A stretch of DNA of 64,000 nt from Lanius collurio (GCA_020086605.1 JACBWW010000012.1:13763855-13827854), one strand, 5' to 3'; positions 26,901 to 41,512 are shown, counted from the stretch's first letter. Numbers and translations: made by a program. The notes: generated by a model not told the origin, from the sequence alone.

Positions 26901-29900
26901 ATCTCAAAATTGAATGCTGTAGAAAAGAGACATATGGGTAAGAGCGTAATTTCTTTCAAATGACATAAATTCTTATATTGGAACGAAAACATGGCATGCT
27001 GTCTGTGCTAGACACTAAATTCATTCTATTTTTTATACACACAAATATTTCATAACTTTGTTAATTTAAAAGGTTTTTACCTTTTCACATTTCCCAGTTA
27101 TTAAAGTATATCAATTATTTATGAAATGGTATACATTGCCAATACAGTTCACTTGGGACTAAGGATTGTGTTCTTTATTTTATTAAGCATCAACATTTTT
27201 TATGTGGGCCTGGGTGGCCTGCAAATGACTGGGGCTAGATCAGAGTTAGAGAACCTCTTCACAAGCTGGGATGTCTCTGTGGTGCATCCTGGCACTAAGT
27301 CTGAGTCTGAAGCAGAGATGGAGGTCACACATACTTTTTTCTCTCTTTTCCTACAGAGGTCATTGGTGCAGTATATATTCTAGCCCTGAGCTGCTACAGA
27401 TGTTTGACCAGCAGAGCAAAACCTGCTGCCCCAACAGCTATTGCACACTTCTTCCGAGGAAAAACTGGCTAGTAGCCTCATGGAAGTGTCTCACAACCTC
27501 CACAAATTCAACACTCCACAAATCCAACAAAACTATAGTGGAGGTTTTGGACTGGCAGCACCAAAATACACAAGTAATTTTAAGTATGCTAACTAATGAG
27601 ACCCATTCACAGTTCTCTTCTGGGTGTAATACCAGAAAGATTAAAACACTATATTAAAAATTAACATGCCAAAACTTTGAGCTAATAACTAAGAGAGTAA
27701 TTCAAACTCCAGCTATATCCAACCTTCATCTGCTTTGTTTGTAGTTTTCACAAAACTCATAGCCCTGTTAGCACTTCTTTTTTATTAGTAATTTGACTGA
27801 CACTGTATCAGTCACTACCAGCTATCAAAATGTTACAGGCTCTATTCCTACTGACTGGCAGTAGCCACCCTTTAACTGGCTTTAATACAAATGTCTCAGC
27901 TTATTCTGTGCCACAGCAAATACACAAAGCATGTCTTAATTAGACCCCAAACTGTTCACCAAAGATGCATTTGGAATTACAGAAAAAACTGCAGCTGCAT
28001 CAGAAGCAGAAGATACATTGCCATGGTAGGAATCACAATACAGACAATGCTGAAAGAAAGAGAAAAAGAAGCCAGTAGGGTTAAATTAAAAGTTCAGTCC
28101 AAATGTTTCTTAGCAGTGTGAATGCAATTGTCTGTCAGACAAAGAGCATAATTTCCAACACTGCCAGTCATTTACCATAGAAAACTACAAAGTTGTGTTC
28201 TGAACTGGTCAGAGCCCAGGAGACTTTACATGAAATGAAAAGCGGAATGAAGAAATGCCAAGGAGGCAGAGAACTGTTTAAAGATCTTTCTGTTGAAAAA
28301 TAAAATAAAATTAAAAAAGGCAGCTTGAGAGAGATCTTTTAAGCTAATTTTTTTTAAAAGTCAGAAAACAAATATAATTTTAAATAGTTTCTTGTGTGCA
28401 AACATTCCAAGTGGCCTTGAGCACACAGTTATCTCATCAGTACTGTCAAACAGTTTTCACCAGTCAAAGCACTTTCCCAAGCTTTATTGCAATTCCTTAA
28501 ATTTTATAGAGGTAGTTAAAGGGAATGTGCAACAAAAGCAGCATTTTCTTAGCCTGTTATGACAGGTTTCACAAATTGCTTTATTCTAAGGAAATAGCTA
28601 TACCTATTTCCTACTGTATACAATAATAGTGCTTATAATAATTACTTGTGTAAAATCAATTGTAAATCAGGATTCTTTTTATTTTATACTGAATTGGTCT
28701 CCAAAGATACTGCCAGCATTAAATCCTCAACATTTCTTGGCCATGTAGAAAATTAGTAATGGGTAGGAGTATCATGCTGCTTTATTTCTAGAATTTCTAC
28801 AAAAGACTAGTAAGACTGGGAAATAAAAAAATAAATTCTAAGGGGAAAAAAAGCTATTTAACCCAGTAATATAATCAGAGGTAAATCTTGGGGTTCAGAG
28901 AAATTATTTAAGATTTAGCCTTTCTTTATATTTAGCTAGACATTAGAAAGAAAAATGTTTCTGGAACATCTTTACTGAACATAAAATCAAAGCACAGGTG
29001 AACAGCAAATCCAAACAAAAGGAGAAAGTGTTTGCTATTCAGACCTGCATCTCTGTAAGGAAAAGGCACTCACTATTCCAGGATGTGTGTGTCAGATGAA
29101 TGTTAATCTGCCTTGTTAAGATACCTGGCCAGGTTTTCTTACATGTGACCCAAATAATACGACTCTAATTTGCAGACACAGCACCGTGCACAGGCATTCA
29201 GTCAAGGATTTCTAGAAGGTCAAACAAAGAGATGCCAACTTCTGCTGAACCTCGACAAGAAGGGGATGCCTCACTCATCCATGTACCTTGGCAGATCCAG
29301 TCTGGGACATGCTGATGTTTCAGTTGTACATGGCAATAAAGTATTTGAAAGGGTAAGTTTGAAAAAGAAGTTAGCCTTTTAAAGTATTGCCTTTATTTCT
29401 TCTACAGTCTTTCACCACCTAATTTGCTATTAAAAAAAAATTCTTCTGTCCTCATGAATGTTTTTTTTTCAGAAAATTGAGTCTTTTTTCTCTAGATAGA
29501 GCTTTTCAGCTCAGAAACAGAGTAAATTTCTCATTTCTAGCAGTGATATCGATTCCAGGACACAGGAATAGACAAAACAGATGTACCATGCTGGATCTCT
29601 GCCACCTCATCAACTCTGCCACTGGCCAGTACCAATCTGCCTAGAGCAGAGTGTAAGAAAATAAGCATTTACCCACAATACTGCCCCAGCTTCCTGCAGT
29701 TTATTGAGGCAGATGTAAGAACTTTCTTAGACAGCCTTGCTTGGATTTTCTTTCATTAATCTGTCAACTGCTCTATAAAACCGTAACATTTTTCAGCATC
29801 TTGGTAACTGTCTTGGCTGAATTACCCATTATATTCAGAAGTGCTTCTTTTTCTGCGAAACCTTCTAATTTCATTTGAGATCTCCATGTTTTGCACTGGA

Positions 29901-32900
29901 AAGGATAATGAACTCTACTCACCTTCTTTATGTCAGGCTTTAGAGACTTCTAGCTTGTTGTCCCTTAGCCAACTTTTCTCCAGACTAAACAGTGTTAGCA
30001 TATTTAACTTCATATTATGGAAATTTTTCAATACCCATGATTATCTTTGTTATTCATCTCACTAACTTTTTAAGCTACTTTACATTTCATTTGAGATGGG
30101 GGAACCAGAATTGTTTAAAGCTTTCAAGATCCAAGCCTAATGTGAATTTATACTGTGGTATAACAACATTTCCTCAAAATTGTGAAGACAGCTTGCTTTC
30201 ATCATATAGAAATATAGTGATAAAGCACTAGAACTTAGAATTCAGTATCTGTAAGTGGATTTAGACAATATTCTTAAATATCCTTGCTGTCCTTAGGGCA
30301 CTCTTATTTTCATATATATCCAACAGAACCTACAAATCACTCCAATCCAATAACCAACACAGACTGACCTGCATTACTTCCTGCTTTATGCATAAGGCAA
30401 GAATCACAGTCCTTCAGCTAACTTCCATAGGGTAGTTGTTACTAATTCTGTCAAATTATTAAGTGATGAGATAAAATAACGATCAGCACATTAGAAGAAC
30501 CCAGATAAAATCAGGCAGAAGACTGTAATAACTCAACTTGTTCTTCACCCAGCCGGTGCTGAGGTCAAACATGGCACTGGCATGGAACAACTGCTTCTCC
30601 TGTCAAGAAAAGTCAACCAAAATGATCAAAGACTATAAGGTCCACCAGTAAATTTCCCCTGCAAAGATCTGCACCAAACAGGTGGCAAAAAATATATTTA
30701 AGTTCTCAATTTATTTCTGTCAGATATTTGCATAACAGAAACAAATGTTATATGACTGTTAAAGCCTGGGCAAACAGCAGAGCAGGCAGTGCTCCACAGT
30801 GAGGTGCTCTGGCTGGGATATTCCCCATGATAACCTGATGGAAGTTGTTATATCTGCTCTATCAAGCCTGGCAGCAGCAAACTACATCTTCCTCTTTGAA
30901 TGTTGTAAAAGTGTTATTAGGTTGAATAGAGTATTTCATTTCATAAGCAAAAGATGTGTGAATCACACACTGAATCATAATGCAGCTTCTCTTCCCTGCA
31001 TCCCTTCCTCACAGCAAACTGCTGAGTTGAGTGTTGACAGGTCTCTTCAGACTGAAACTTTAACATTATCCTTCCGTTATCAAGCCCTCCTCAAACTGCA
31101 GAAGGAATAATCAAAGGCCTTAAGGCTTTGTGCTGGAGGGAGAAGACAAGAGAGCTGCCCTAAAGTACACATACAGATGGTGTTAACACATTTATAATAC
31201 ATCCAAACTGAGGTTGTCAACTGGTGTGCAAGACGTAACACCAGACCGTGATGTTCCAGGTCGCAAGGTCAGCCAACAAATATCCTGGGAACTGCTCCTC
31301 AACACTGGAGGAAATCAAAGGGAAAATTAACCAGCATTTCTCAGCCTCTGTGAGCTGTTCAAAATTGCTTTATGGAAGGACATACATCATTCCTTCTTGT
31401 AAAGAATATCTATGGTACCAATTTCCTACCAACACTACACAAACTGAGACAAGAAGCAAATACCTGGAACTAGATATATATTACTTGGCTGAGCAGACTA
31501 AATGCAATAAAACCAAACTGAATCCCAAAAGTATTTTAGTTATTGTGTACACCACCTTAAACCACTTCTCAGTCTTTCTTCCAATAATTTAATATAAGTT
31601 TAAAGATTTATGGGTCTTAAAAGAAAAAAAAAAGTTAAAATTAAACCTAGCACTATGAGAATGTTTTCTAGAGAAAGAATTGTCAGCATATATTTCAGGA
31701 TGTTCTCATTCAGATGTCTAACAAATAAGGATTTATTTTTGGATGAAGCCCTGCACTGGAACGGAGGATGCTTACATTTAATCAGCAGCACTGCCATCAG
31801 CTTCTTGCATGACCTAAGGCCAGTCAGTAAATTACTCTTTTATTCAAGTCTTGTCAGTGAAGACAATAAAAGTTAGATTTTCCTACTTGTGTTTATTTAG
31901 GAAGCCATTTCAGGCAGAGACTCTTTCCACCCTGACATATCAAAAGAACTCTGATCGTTTGTGTTGCTGTAAGGAGTAATTGTACATATGATTTCCTCCA
32001 GGTATTCCCCTGTTCTTTGAAAGTAAACTCCTGGATCTACAGGATGGACATGTAGTCACCAGTAGAGGCAGGGTAAAACTGTACAAAGAAGGAAGCCCTG
32101 AGGTAATATGATCAGGAAGTTATGTTCGTGGTGTATATGACTGAAGCAGGTCTTGGCAAGATATCCCAGCTCATTTAAGCACAGAATTAGCCTTGATTAA
32201 CAGTCAACTGGTGCTATCAAATATCACCTATTTAATTAAGTTATCCTGTAAATTACCCGTAATAAGAACATTTGTGGCTTAGATACAAGATGTGGCAGCA
32301 GTAGAGAAAGATTCTCTTAGAATGGTGATTGCAGCATGAAGGCTTAATGTGTGACAATACCACAGTTACATGGTGTTTTTCACATTATTGCTATGCATGA
32401 AAAGCAGAAAGCAAGTCCTAAAATTTACCCTCTGTTTAAATTGTAATTCTTGCCCTATAGTATTTCCTTTTTCCAAAGAGTAGTCAAGCAATGCCTTTAG
32501 GGGGTTTTTTGGATCTGAAACAAAATTTAAGAAAATGTTATTCTGAATGGTAACTGTTACAAAATATACTCTTGACAGTAAACACAACGGAGCAGTGAAA
32601 AATGTTCAAGAAACTGACCTATTGCTGTCTTCTCTATGTAGAAAATGAAATAAATGTGACCAAGTTTCATAGGAAAAAAATGGGAAGTAAATGTAAAAAG
32701 GATTCCTAAAATATATCAGTATGATTCTAAGCCTGACTCAGCTGCCTTTAACTTTTTTTTTTCCCCTCTGTGTAAGGCCAATCCCCTTCAAATCTCTGAA
32801 AAGTCAGGTGGTCAAGCAGTTTAAAATCCTGTCACCTATATTTAGAGTGCTCAAAAAATTTCCTGCATAGACTTTCTCTTGTCATCAGCACAAATATGTG

Positions 32901-35900
32901 CTCTGGAATGTTTCTGCAATGTCAGTCAAAACTAAAAGAGAAAAAAGAAAGGTGAAGTAAAAAGAAAAAAAAAACTAAAAATTATTTTTCAAACTATATA
33001 CAATATGGCATGATTTAATATTATCAAAAGTTTGCAAGAGTTTCATGAGCATTTTTACTTTGATTCATAAAGAAAAAGTATTTTGGTTAACACAAAGGAC
33101 TGAAGTTAAAATACCCCTGACAGGATGTCAGAGAGTTCACTTTTGTCAAGTATAGGATGTATTATTGACAACTGACCTTCTGCATTTATATTTTAAAGAT
33201 CTTTAGTCCTGCTGCTTCATTTCAGAATCCTAGAAAATTGCACTTGTAGAAAATCTTTTTCCTTGGGAATTATCACTAGTTGATACCAGAAGCTGTATCC
33301 CAAGAGTTTTGTTCCATTGCTTCAGTGGATTTTCAACCTCTGTTTGTGATTGACTCTTTTGTCAGAATTTATACGAGCTACAAATTGGATATAAAAAGTG
33401 TCATATCACACCATATTTTCTGACACCTCCTTAAATAACCCTTCACTAGGATATTCTATGTGATATCAGTTTATGATACTATTTTAGATTGTAAGTTGTG
33501 AAATGAACTTTAGCGTTCAAGCATTGCTTCTAGATCCTATAAAGGGCAGTGTTTGGAATATGAACAAAATTATGGTCTGTCACTACAAAATGACATTGTG
33601 TTATCAAGTAATATCTGGTAAGATGAGGCAGTTGGATGGGGATCTAAACACTTATGATATTCATCCGAAGTGAAGAAAATTATATCTGTTCTGACTGGTT
33701 GAAAATTATTTTGAGCAATTTATCAGACTATCAATGTCAAAGTTAGTGTTGTGAAGTACAGATTGAGAAAGTAATTTTGGTCTGAAAGACAAACTTTAAT
33801 TCCAGCATTAAGAAAATATAATATTAACACACGTTTTAATTTAGACAGCTGTCAAATTAGTTGTGCCAAGAAATGAGCTTTGAGACTCATTAATATGCTA
33901 AGATACTTTGTTAATTACATCAATGGTAGATGATGCACTTAGGATGCCTACCAATGAAAGCATCCTTAAAGCTGTAACATGTAAGCTAATGCTGTTTGCT
34001 TCATTTGAATGGCCCTCTCACTGGAAACAGCTGACATATAAAATCAAAATTTGTCATCAGAAAAGTTGTTTCAGCTGTTACTTATCCAGCTCATCATGGA
34101 CCTTTTTGAGGACATAGAACTGTGATATTTTATAAATTTGTGTTTATTCAAGAAATTAAAGCAATAATCTATGGGCAAACCAGATTTTGGTACAAGTGGT
34201 GACTGGATATCCAACAGAACAAAAGAATTGCCTGACCCCAAAGGATTAGCAATATTAACAAAGATAATAAGACACCAATTTTTACACTTTTCCCTAGATC
34301 AGTCATAGCTATATACAAACTGTAATAGATTTAAATCAGAAGATATAGTTTTACATTCTTGGTAGAAAAAATGAACCACAGCTCATGTGATGATCACAAT
34401 CATAGGTTATTTCACATCTTCTATGTAGCTATGCTTTCTACAAGCTCCTTTGGCAATTTACCAACCTTTTCCTTGGTGTTGTTGAATTAAATTCTCTGCT
34501 TTGCTCTCCAGCTGTGCTCACCACCCCTTGCCAGCTCCTCAGACACAGTCCCATTCCACAACTAGTTAAAATTTTATAATTTTTGGCCTTTTTAAGGTTG
34601 CTTTGCCTGCCTGTATCATGGTTGTCACTACATCACCCTTGAAAATTTATTTCCATTTAATGCACTTCTGTGCATTCAGCAAAATCCTGAACTTTAGGAT
34701 TATTTTCATGTTTGTCGCTCTCTGTGAACCCACAATCCGTGGGCCATTTTTCCTAATGGTTCTCTACACTTCCTCCTGCCCAGAAGGTTAAATCCCTTCT
34801 AACATGCCAAAGACTATTTGTTCTTCCTAATCCCATTGCAAATATCCCTTCTACTGCCACCATCTACCCATCTCATCTGCTGTTTTCTCTCCGCACCACT
34901 TACAACAACAGTCACATATCGATGACAAGAAAATTAAAATAATGCCTCAAAATTAGCAGGATGTGTTCATTCACCTGCACGATTTATTACTTTTTATATT
35001 CCACCCCACAAAGTTGGGTTTTACTACCCCTTTCTGTTCTGCTACACAAAGAGGAAAAGTTCAACCAGAATTCCTCTGTCAACACTAGTAGCTCACTTTT
35101 CACATACTAATTCATACTGCAAACCCATTGAAGCAAGGATTTTTCTATTTAAGTACCTTTTAAAGGCCTTTGGGGCTTAACTCCTCTCTGTCATGTCCTG
35201 ATTCTCTACCCTAACGTCACATAGCCCCTCTCTTTCACCTGTGAGATGCCGCAGCACTGTTTCTACCATTGTCTCCCTTTTCCTTCTCAGAAGCAATGAA
35301 AACATCATGTTTGTTTAGCCCATGAACAAAGGTGAAAGGGGATGTCTGTCTAGAATCAGTCAGGAGAAAAAACTTTAAACTGAAAGACCAAATGGGTAGG
35401 CACCCATTTAAAAGTGAGGGCTCCTTCCAAAGTGCTGTAGGTCTCAGTTATAACCCTGTAAGAGCTTTTAATTGGCAGGGACCTAAGGTGCTGGGGAAGA
35501 AATCACTCCCATTTCAGAGAAAAAGAAGAATCTAAAGTTGCTTTCTTATTTTTGTTAGCCACCCGGTAGGATGGAGGCTGAGCACAACAACATAATATAG
35601 CTGTAGTATTAGAATTATATAAAATAAATTATCATAATGTTCCATTAAGCTGTTGATGACCCAAAGATTTAAAAATTATGTACACACACTGCTGCACAAA
35701 GCTGATTCACACACACACTGCTGCACAAAGCTGGTCAGATTTGTGAGGTTAGATTGGTCTACTGGAATCAGCTATGTAATTCAAGGCTCTCTGGGATAAA
35801 ATTCTGGCCAACTTGAATACGCAAATTTTCACCAGAGTTGGAGACTGGGTTCAATTCTTCAAGGGGATGAAGCAAAATAGATTAAAAATCATCTTGCACT

Positions 35901-37644
35901 GAATGAGGTGTTCTCATTCTTGTGTTTTTCCCTTCACATTTGCAGAAGAAACACAGCACAAATTAACAGCTATAGATATAATGATAAAAACATACAAAGG
36001 AAAAACAGATAGAACATGGTCAGTACAAAGAGAAATGTACTGCACTCAATATCTGTTTGAGTTATACATTTAATTTTGACATCATATAATGTCCACCAGT
36101 GCATTCTTTATCTCATAAATGGGGTGAGAACCAGTTCTATGTTTGAATCAATTTCTTAGAAATTATTTTCAAGTATAAATTACAACATATTTTTCTTTAG
36201 ACTAGACAACTATGTCTTCTCATTTTGATTAAAATGAAACAGTACTAAACAAACTAAATAAAGTTTATTCAACCTGGAAGAAAACTGAATTCTATCAAGT
36301 CTGATGAGCATATGAGATCTGTAACCTTTACTTGTTCTAATCTCAATTTCTGATTTATAAAATATTGTACTCATGAATTCCTATTGATTGCTAACAAATC
36401 TTTTTTTCAAAGCAGTTTATTTTCAGCAAGCCTTTAATGGTAGTGTTCATACACACTGCAAGGACATTGAGCACTCTGAAATCCCCAACTGCTTTTTTCT
36501 TTCTAGGCCAGTCCTGTAGTGATGTTCTCCAGAAAAGCTGAAGAGTGGTTTAAAAGAGAGAACATTTTTCTCTGTTGTTCAGGCTTTGATTTTTCTCTGC
36601 TCAGTAGAATCACTAATACGCCTTGTTTCACGTATGTTTGGAGGAGCTGAACATCAGAGTTCAGATTTCCAAGCACAAAAGATTAACACGGACCATTTCT
36701 ATTGAACTCTTTCTGTAGGCACCAGGCACAGAAGCACAGCAGGACATTTTGTTCTCAACAGTTTTCAGTCTGTTTATAGACGTATGTCCATAGATGTGTT
36801 TCAAAATATCTAGTGCTTTTAGATGTTTTACTAAACTCCCTTTTCATGGGGGACTATCCTTTTCCTCTTTCCCCAGAATGAAATAAAGCCCCAACATAAT
36901 ATTTTATAAGACTATATTTATGTGTAAGAACTTACTGCAAGGGTCTTGCATGAGAATTTAACTAAATTAATCTTCAGTCTTGTACCTCACATCTCTGATT
37001 ATCCTGTGTGCTGTGCAAGACTATACAAAGGGATGCCAAGGGACAACTGATGAACCATCACCAGATCTAGAGGATCTGCAAATGCATGTTTTCCTCTGTT
37101 CTGTTTGTAGAGGGTGCAGGAGTGACTTCACTCCTCAAACTGGAGAAGATTTACAGAGTATCGCCTCAAAATAAAACAGGGAATTAATTTGTTTCCTCTC
37201 CTGCCCACTATCCGGCCTGATATTCAACATTGGAATTAACCCAAAACTTTGAAATAGACAGCTACTTTTAGCAGAAATGAACGCTTAGATCACTAGGTAC
37301 AGAGTAGATTATAGACTAGCAATCCAAGATCGAAAGGAAGAAACCAATAAACTAACTTATTACTCTGTGCTACTTTCCAATTTAAATCTGCAATCCAATA
37401 CAGCTAACTTAACAGAGCATAGAGTTGTGATAGATGAGGCAAAATGCCATCAGCTACAGGCTTTGTTGACAGACTCATATCAAGGAATTCTTAGAAAAAT
37501 AACATCTGAGAAACAGGAGAAAAATCAAGGAGTGGCAATTGGATTTCTTTTTCATAGGAGAGATCCTGAAGAGAAGCATCAAGTGAGAAACAGGAGATTA
37601 CACACCATGTACTCTACATAACAAAGTTCTTTTTTCCCCTGAAG
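24000..37644. other. Unique non-coding stretch, no gene seen
   Basis: The longest frames are 128 codons (27271-27657) and 114 codons (31248-31592), both without recognisable features. An A12 run lies at 26484-26495. Simple features are a 29-bp-period duplication (35682-35733) and a run of pyrimidine-rich plus-strand DNA from about 34460 to 35330. A block near 33840-34060 with CAGCTGTCAAATTAG, ATTAATATGC and an AGGATGC/GCATCCT inverted pair could be a conserved non-coding element. No interspersed repeat was recognised with confidence. Confidence 0.55.
35682..35733. repeat. 29-bp-period tandem duplication, two copies
   Basis: The block ACACACACTGCTGCACAAAG plus CTG is present twice, 29 bp apart, with TA- or CA-rich starts. 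The repeated part (about 23 bp) is identical, and the short linker between the copies is ATTCAC. It looks like a local slippage duplication anchored on a CA-rich stretch. Confidence 0.9.
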
Positions 37645-37870
37645 TAAGGATGCCAGTCAAAGGTCATTCGTCAATGACATATGATAACTTAACTGTATGA
37701 CTTTATTTTTTCAATAAATATTTCTTCTTCTGTCAATAAAGGAAATATAGGCAAGAAACAGAAAGTTACAGATAAATATACCACAGGATATTGCCTTTGA
37801 ACAAAATCGCCAGAAGAAAATGTAGATGTGTTACCAAAATATGATGTGAGAGGAATTACTCTCAGTTTGT
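37645..37870 (+). repeat. Unidentified dispersed repeat, copy A
   Basis: This copy aligns with copy B at 39358-39545 in the same orientation. Shared blocks are GTAAGGATGCCAGTCAAAG near the start, ATGACTTTAT versus GTGACTTTAT, AAGAAACAGAAA in the middle, and ATATACCAC versus GTATACCGC followed by CTTTGAA versus CCTTGAA. Divergence is high, with several small gaps, so the copies are old. The family is not recognised. An ancient LTR is possible but unproven. No coding potential is seen. Confidence 0.6.
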
Positions 37871-39357
37871 AAAACCCCCCTTCCATCTCCCACACCTGAA
37901 AAGTTCTGGGACAGCAAGAAATTTGGGGAAGTCAGTGGAACAGAAGAACTCCAGTGTCATTGTCAGCTCTTCTCTGACCTCTCCAGTCCTTTTCTTTATT
38001 GTAAGGGCAACCCTTTGCAATCCTATTATCTTCTTCAGTACAGCCAGCCTCCTGCCAAGAGAGCTCCAGGGACAAGGACAGGACCTTTGCCTGAATGCAA
38101 TAAAGAACAACAGGAAAAGTTTTATCCTGTAGACTGTGAATTCATCCAGGGGAAAAAAATCCACTGTTCTCCCTGATAATGAGGAGTTATCTCTCCCAAT
38201 GCCTCAGACTGAACCAACTTGTTTCCTCAAAAAAGTTCTCAGAAGAGTTCATTTCAGGAGCTACTTTGCGTAAGTAATACTGAAAAGTCCATATACATTT
38301 GGCTCCCTTTATCCTCTCACGTCATGTTAAGGGCATGCAACACAAACTCTGTGCCATGTTACACATTGAGAATTGCAATGGGATGTAAGGCTTATTATGC
38401 AGCTCTTACATTATTTCATGGTATCTGAAAAAAATCAGGATGTTTCCTGGAATCCAGAAGAAGCCAAGACAAAGTGCCCAGCAGGACGGGCTAACCCTGA
38501 GGGGAGCATGCTCAAGGTAATCTCTGTACAATATGTTAGACCTTCTAAAATGCTGAAGAAACACAGAACAGTGCTTCTCACAGTTTTGAGAGAGACTTGT
38601 CACTTGCCTGTTCCTTTCAAAGCTTCTCACAGTGCTCACATAAACCACAGCCTACCAGTACTCCAGGCAGCACCTGGTTTTAAAACACAAACAGGATTTA
38701 GGAAGCAGAAAAACTACCTGGATGTTCCCCATTGTTGTTACACATCTCTGCAAGCACACTATGAGCTACGGATATTAACTTTGTGCCAGCTGTTCTCATA
38801 CTCCAGGAAAATAATGTTGCTTTAATCTTATTTGCAAGAGTCTGATAAAAGAGAACCATTTATCATCCACTCTAAATGAATAAATCTCATTTAAAAATCA
38901 TTGTGATGCAGCTTACATGTGATCTATATTGCCAACTTATCACTGCAAAAGCTGTCAGATCATCCAGATGCATATGAATATGGGGAAGTAAGATTGAACA
39001 CCACACTGTCCCTCTGCTTCACTCTGGTGGACTGAAGTCAGAAACAGCAACTCCACAGCACAGAGAACAAGATCCTTGCATATTTCAGTCCTTTGAAAGG
39101 TGTTTCAGGGCCCTCCTGAAACCCAAGGAAAAGATGCTGTGGAAAACAAAAGATCACTGAAGAAGTGAGTTACGTGTTTGAGCATGCCTGTGTTGGTGGC
39201 GATGGTGAGCTGTCTGAGAAGCTAAAAATGTCACTCATGTTACAGCCTTGGTTCATATGTGTACACAGCTCCCATGCATTTTAGGAGCTACAGGACGAAA
39301 ATTGTTGGTGAGTTTTTAGAGGGTCACAGGAGTTTTAAGGTTGTTTACATATTGGAC
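37871..39357. other. Spacer between the two repeat copies, no gene supported
   Basis: This contains the longest open frame of the window (150 codons, plus strand, 38373-38825). Its translation has no recognisable domain, signal peptide or membrane segment, and a 150-codon frame is within chance range for 64 kb. An 80-codon frame overlaps it on the minus strand. I treat both as spurious. No repeat family was recognised between the two copies. Confidence 0.5.
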
Positions 39358-39545
39358 ATGTAAGGATGCCAGTCAAAGCTCATTTACCAACGACATGTGG
39401 TAAGCCAGCCTGGTGACTTTATATTTCTTGTGTAAATAGAGGCAACAAGGGTAAGAAACAGAAATCTGCAGACATGTATACCGCTTGTATATCTTCTATA
39501 TTCAACCTTGAAAACATTGCTGTAAAGTGGCGTGGGAAACAAGCT
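39358..39545 (+). repeat. Unidentified dispersed repeat, copy B
   Basis: This is homologous to copy A at 37645-37870: it shares GTAAGGATGCCAGTCAAAG, GTGACTTTAT, the AAGAAACAGAAA block and the CCTTGAAAACATTG region, with scattered substitutions. Sequence just downstream (to about 39600) includes GACTAATAAATCC, an AATAAA signal. This would suit an LTR R region or a retroelement 3' end, but that is inference. The two copies sit 1.7 kb apart, either from two insertions or from an old segmental duplication. Confidence 0.6.
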
Positions 39546-41512
39546 ATGCAGCAGGACCTCAAGACTAATAAATCCATGGATTGCTAAGTGTTAGGGCTAC
39601 AAGACAGAAAAACATTAATTTCCTATTAACCAGGCACTTCATTCAGAGACCACATCTTGTTTTCAGACTTGGTAGAAATAATACAATAAAATATTGTACA
39701 TGTGACACCCCCAGATACCTTTCCTGGGAATAAGATGGCAAAGATTAAAATTACCTGAGTTCCTAGTGGCTTGAGATCTGTGTGGCCTGACCCTCCTTCA
39801 TTTTATCTTGGGTGCACACACAAGCACAGAGTGGTTGAAGTCAGCATGGGTATGTAAGTACACTACAGCAAGTGTGTGTACAGACACCCTCTGTGTAAAG
39901 GACAAAGAGGGATGCCAGGACATCAAAGTGTCCATACAAGCATTACGAATTCCTGTTTTCACCACTACATTTGCCAAGACTGCAAATAATCCTATGGACA
40001 GAAACATCTAAGAAATATTATAACAAAAAAACCAAAGCAAACCCACAACCCAAACCACTGTGGATCTACTTGAGAAATCCAAGGATAACAGTCTTTGCAG
40101 ACTTCTGAACCAAATGCAAAGACAAGCATTGACTCATGAAAGGCCTCTGTGTCTTTATGTGTTTTCCCTACTGAGGAAACTAATGGAGGATGCTGAATGC
40201 TGTACTTACCTCTCTGTAAGAGGGAATTCTGCATAGTGAAAAGTTACCAGAGAAACTAAAGGAGGTTTGTAATGTAAGAAGAGAGAGCTCTGGGAAGGAG
40301 ACAGGAGAGGAACACTCTTTTCTAGCAGGAATGCCAGTCTGTCTCCAGGAAGGACTGGGGTTAAAGACAAGCTAAACTGGGAAGATTCAGCAGCTTGGGA
40401 GACCAGTCACAAGCTACAAAAAGCAATTCTGGACCATCCCAGAGGGACAGAGCCAAGAGTCTAAAAGACATTTCAGAGTAGTAGAAAATTGAGGCATAGA
40501 AACATGCCCCAGATTTATTGTTTTCTGGCTCTTTTTAAACCCCCAAGCAATTAAGGGAACTATCACTTCCAAAAGGCACAGGCAGCACTTACGCAGCTTC
40601 CCTGAGGAGATACAGCCCCATGTACAGATGTAGTTGAGATTGTAAGAAAGGGTGCTAAACATACACATGTTTGGAGATGTTATGGCCAGTTTTAGACCTA
40701 AGCTAGAAAGTCATCAGAGGCATCAGGGAAGAAACAGCACAACAGTCTATTTGTACATACAAAAACTTCTAGCAGTCAAGCTCAAAAAAATAGGGTCCCG
40801 CAGTCTGCCAAGTGTCAGTACTGCAAAGACGTGCTTAGATCCCTGACAAATCCTTAGGTACATCTTTTCAAAGTAAAGATGCTCTGGATTATGCACCTAC
40901 ACAGCTAACCAAGACTCAGAAATACCCTTAATTAACTTTCAAGGACACTGCATGTGCTTGAATCATTCAACAATGCGTCTCACTTAACTTTTGATGCTAA
41001 TATTTTCTGTAAGTGTTATGAGAATATTAGGAACAAAATAAAATTATGAAAATGTGTCTCTGTGTCTTTCTATCAGGTACCTGTGTTACTAATTTCCATT
41101 ATACAGTGAAAACAATAGTTTCATTTTTTTGGTAAGTATTACTTCTCATGCAGTCCCTGCAAGTCATTTTGCTCTTCCCCAAATATCTGCATCCTCTCCT
41201 ACAACAATGCATTTTAAAAATCTAGGGTACCAAAGTACCCAGCCAGTCTAATTTTACACACAAATACAGCATGCAATACAGATATACTCTCAGCTCCATT
41301 TTCTTAGGTGTTTCTTCTTGCTCTGTGCTGGTAACAATGAAGTTTCTAACTGAGTTCACACCAAATAAAATGCTTGTCAGTAAAGGTGAGGTTTTTCTGA
41401 GTGTGTGCAGCAGAATGGGTACAAATTCTTAGCACGGCAGCCACTCAGGTTTAATTGCCTCTGCAGACACTCTGCACAATGGAGGAGGTAACCTTGTCCA
41501 TCTCACATAAAC

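Noticed and set aside
38373..38825. The longest open frame (150 codons, plus strand)
   Set aside because: The length is within chance for 64 kb in six frames. The translation has no domain, signal or repeat I recognise, no initiation context or promoter is evident, and another frame overlaps on the minus strand.
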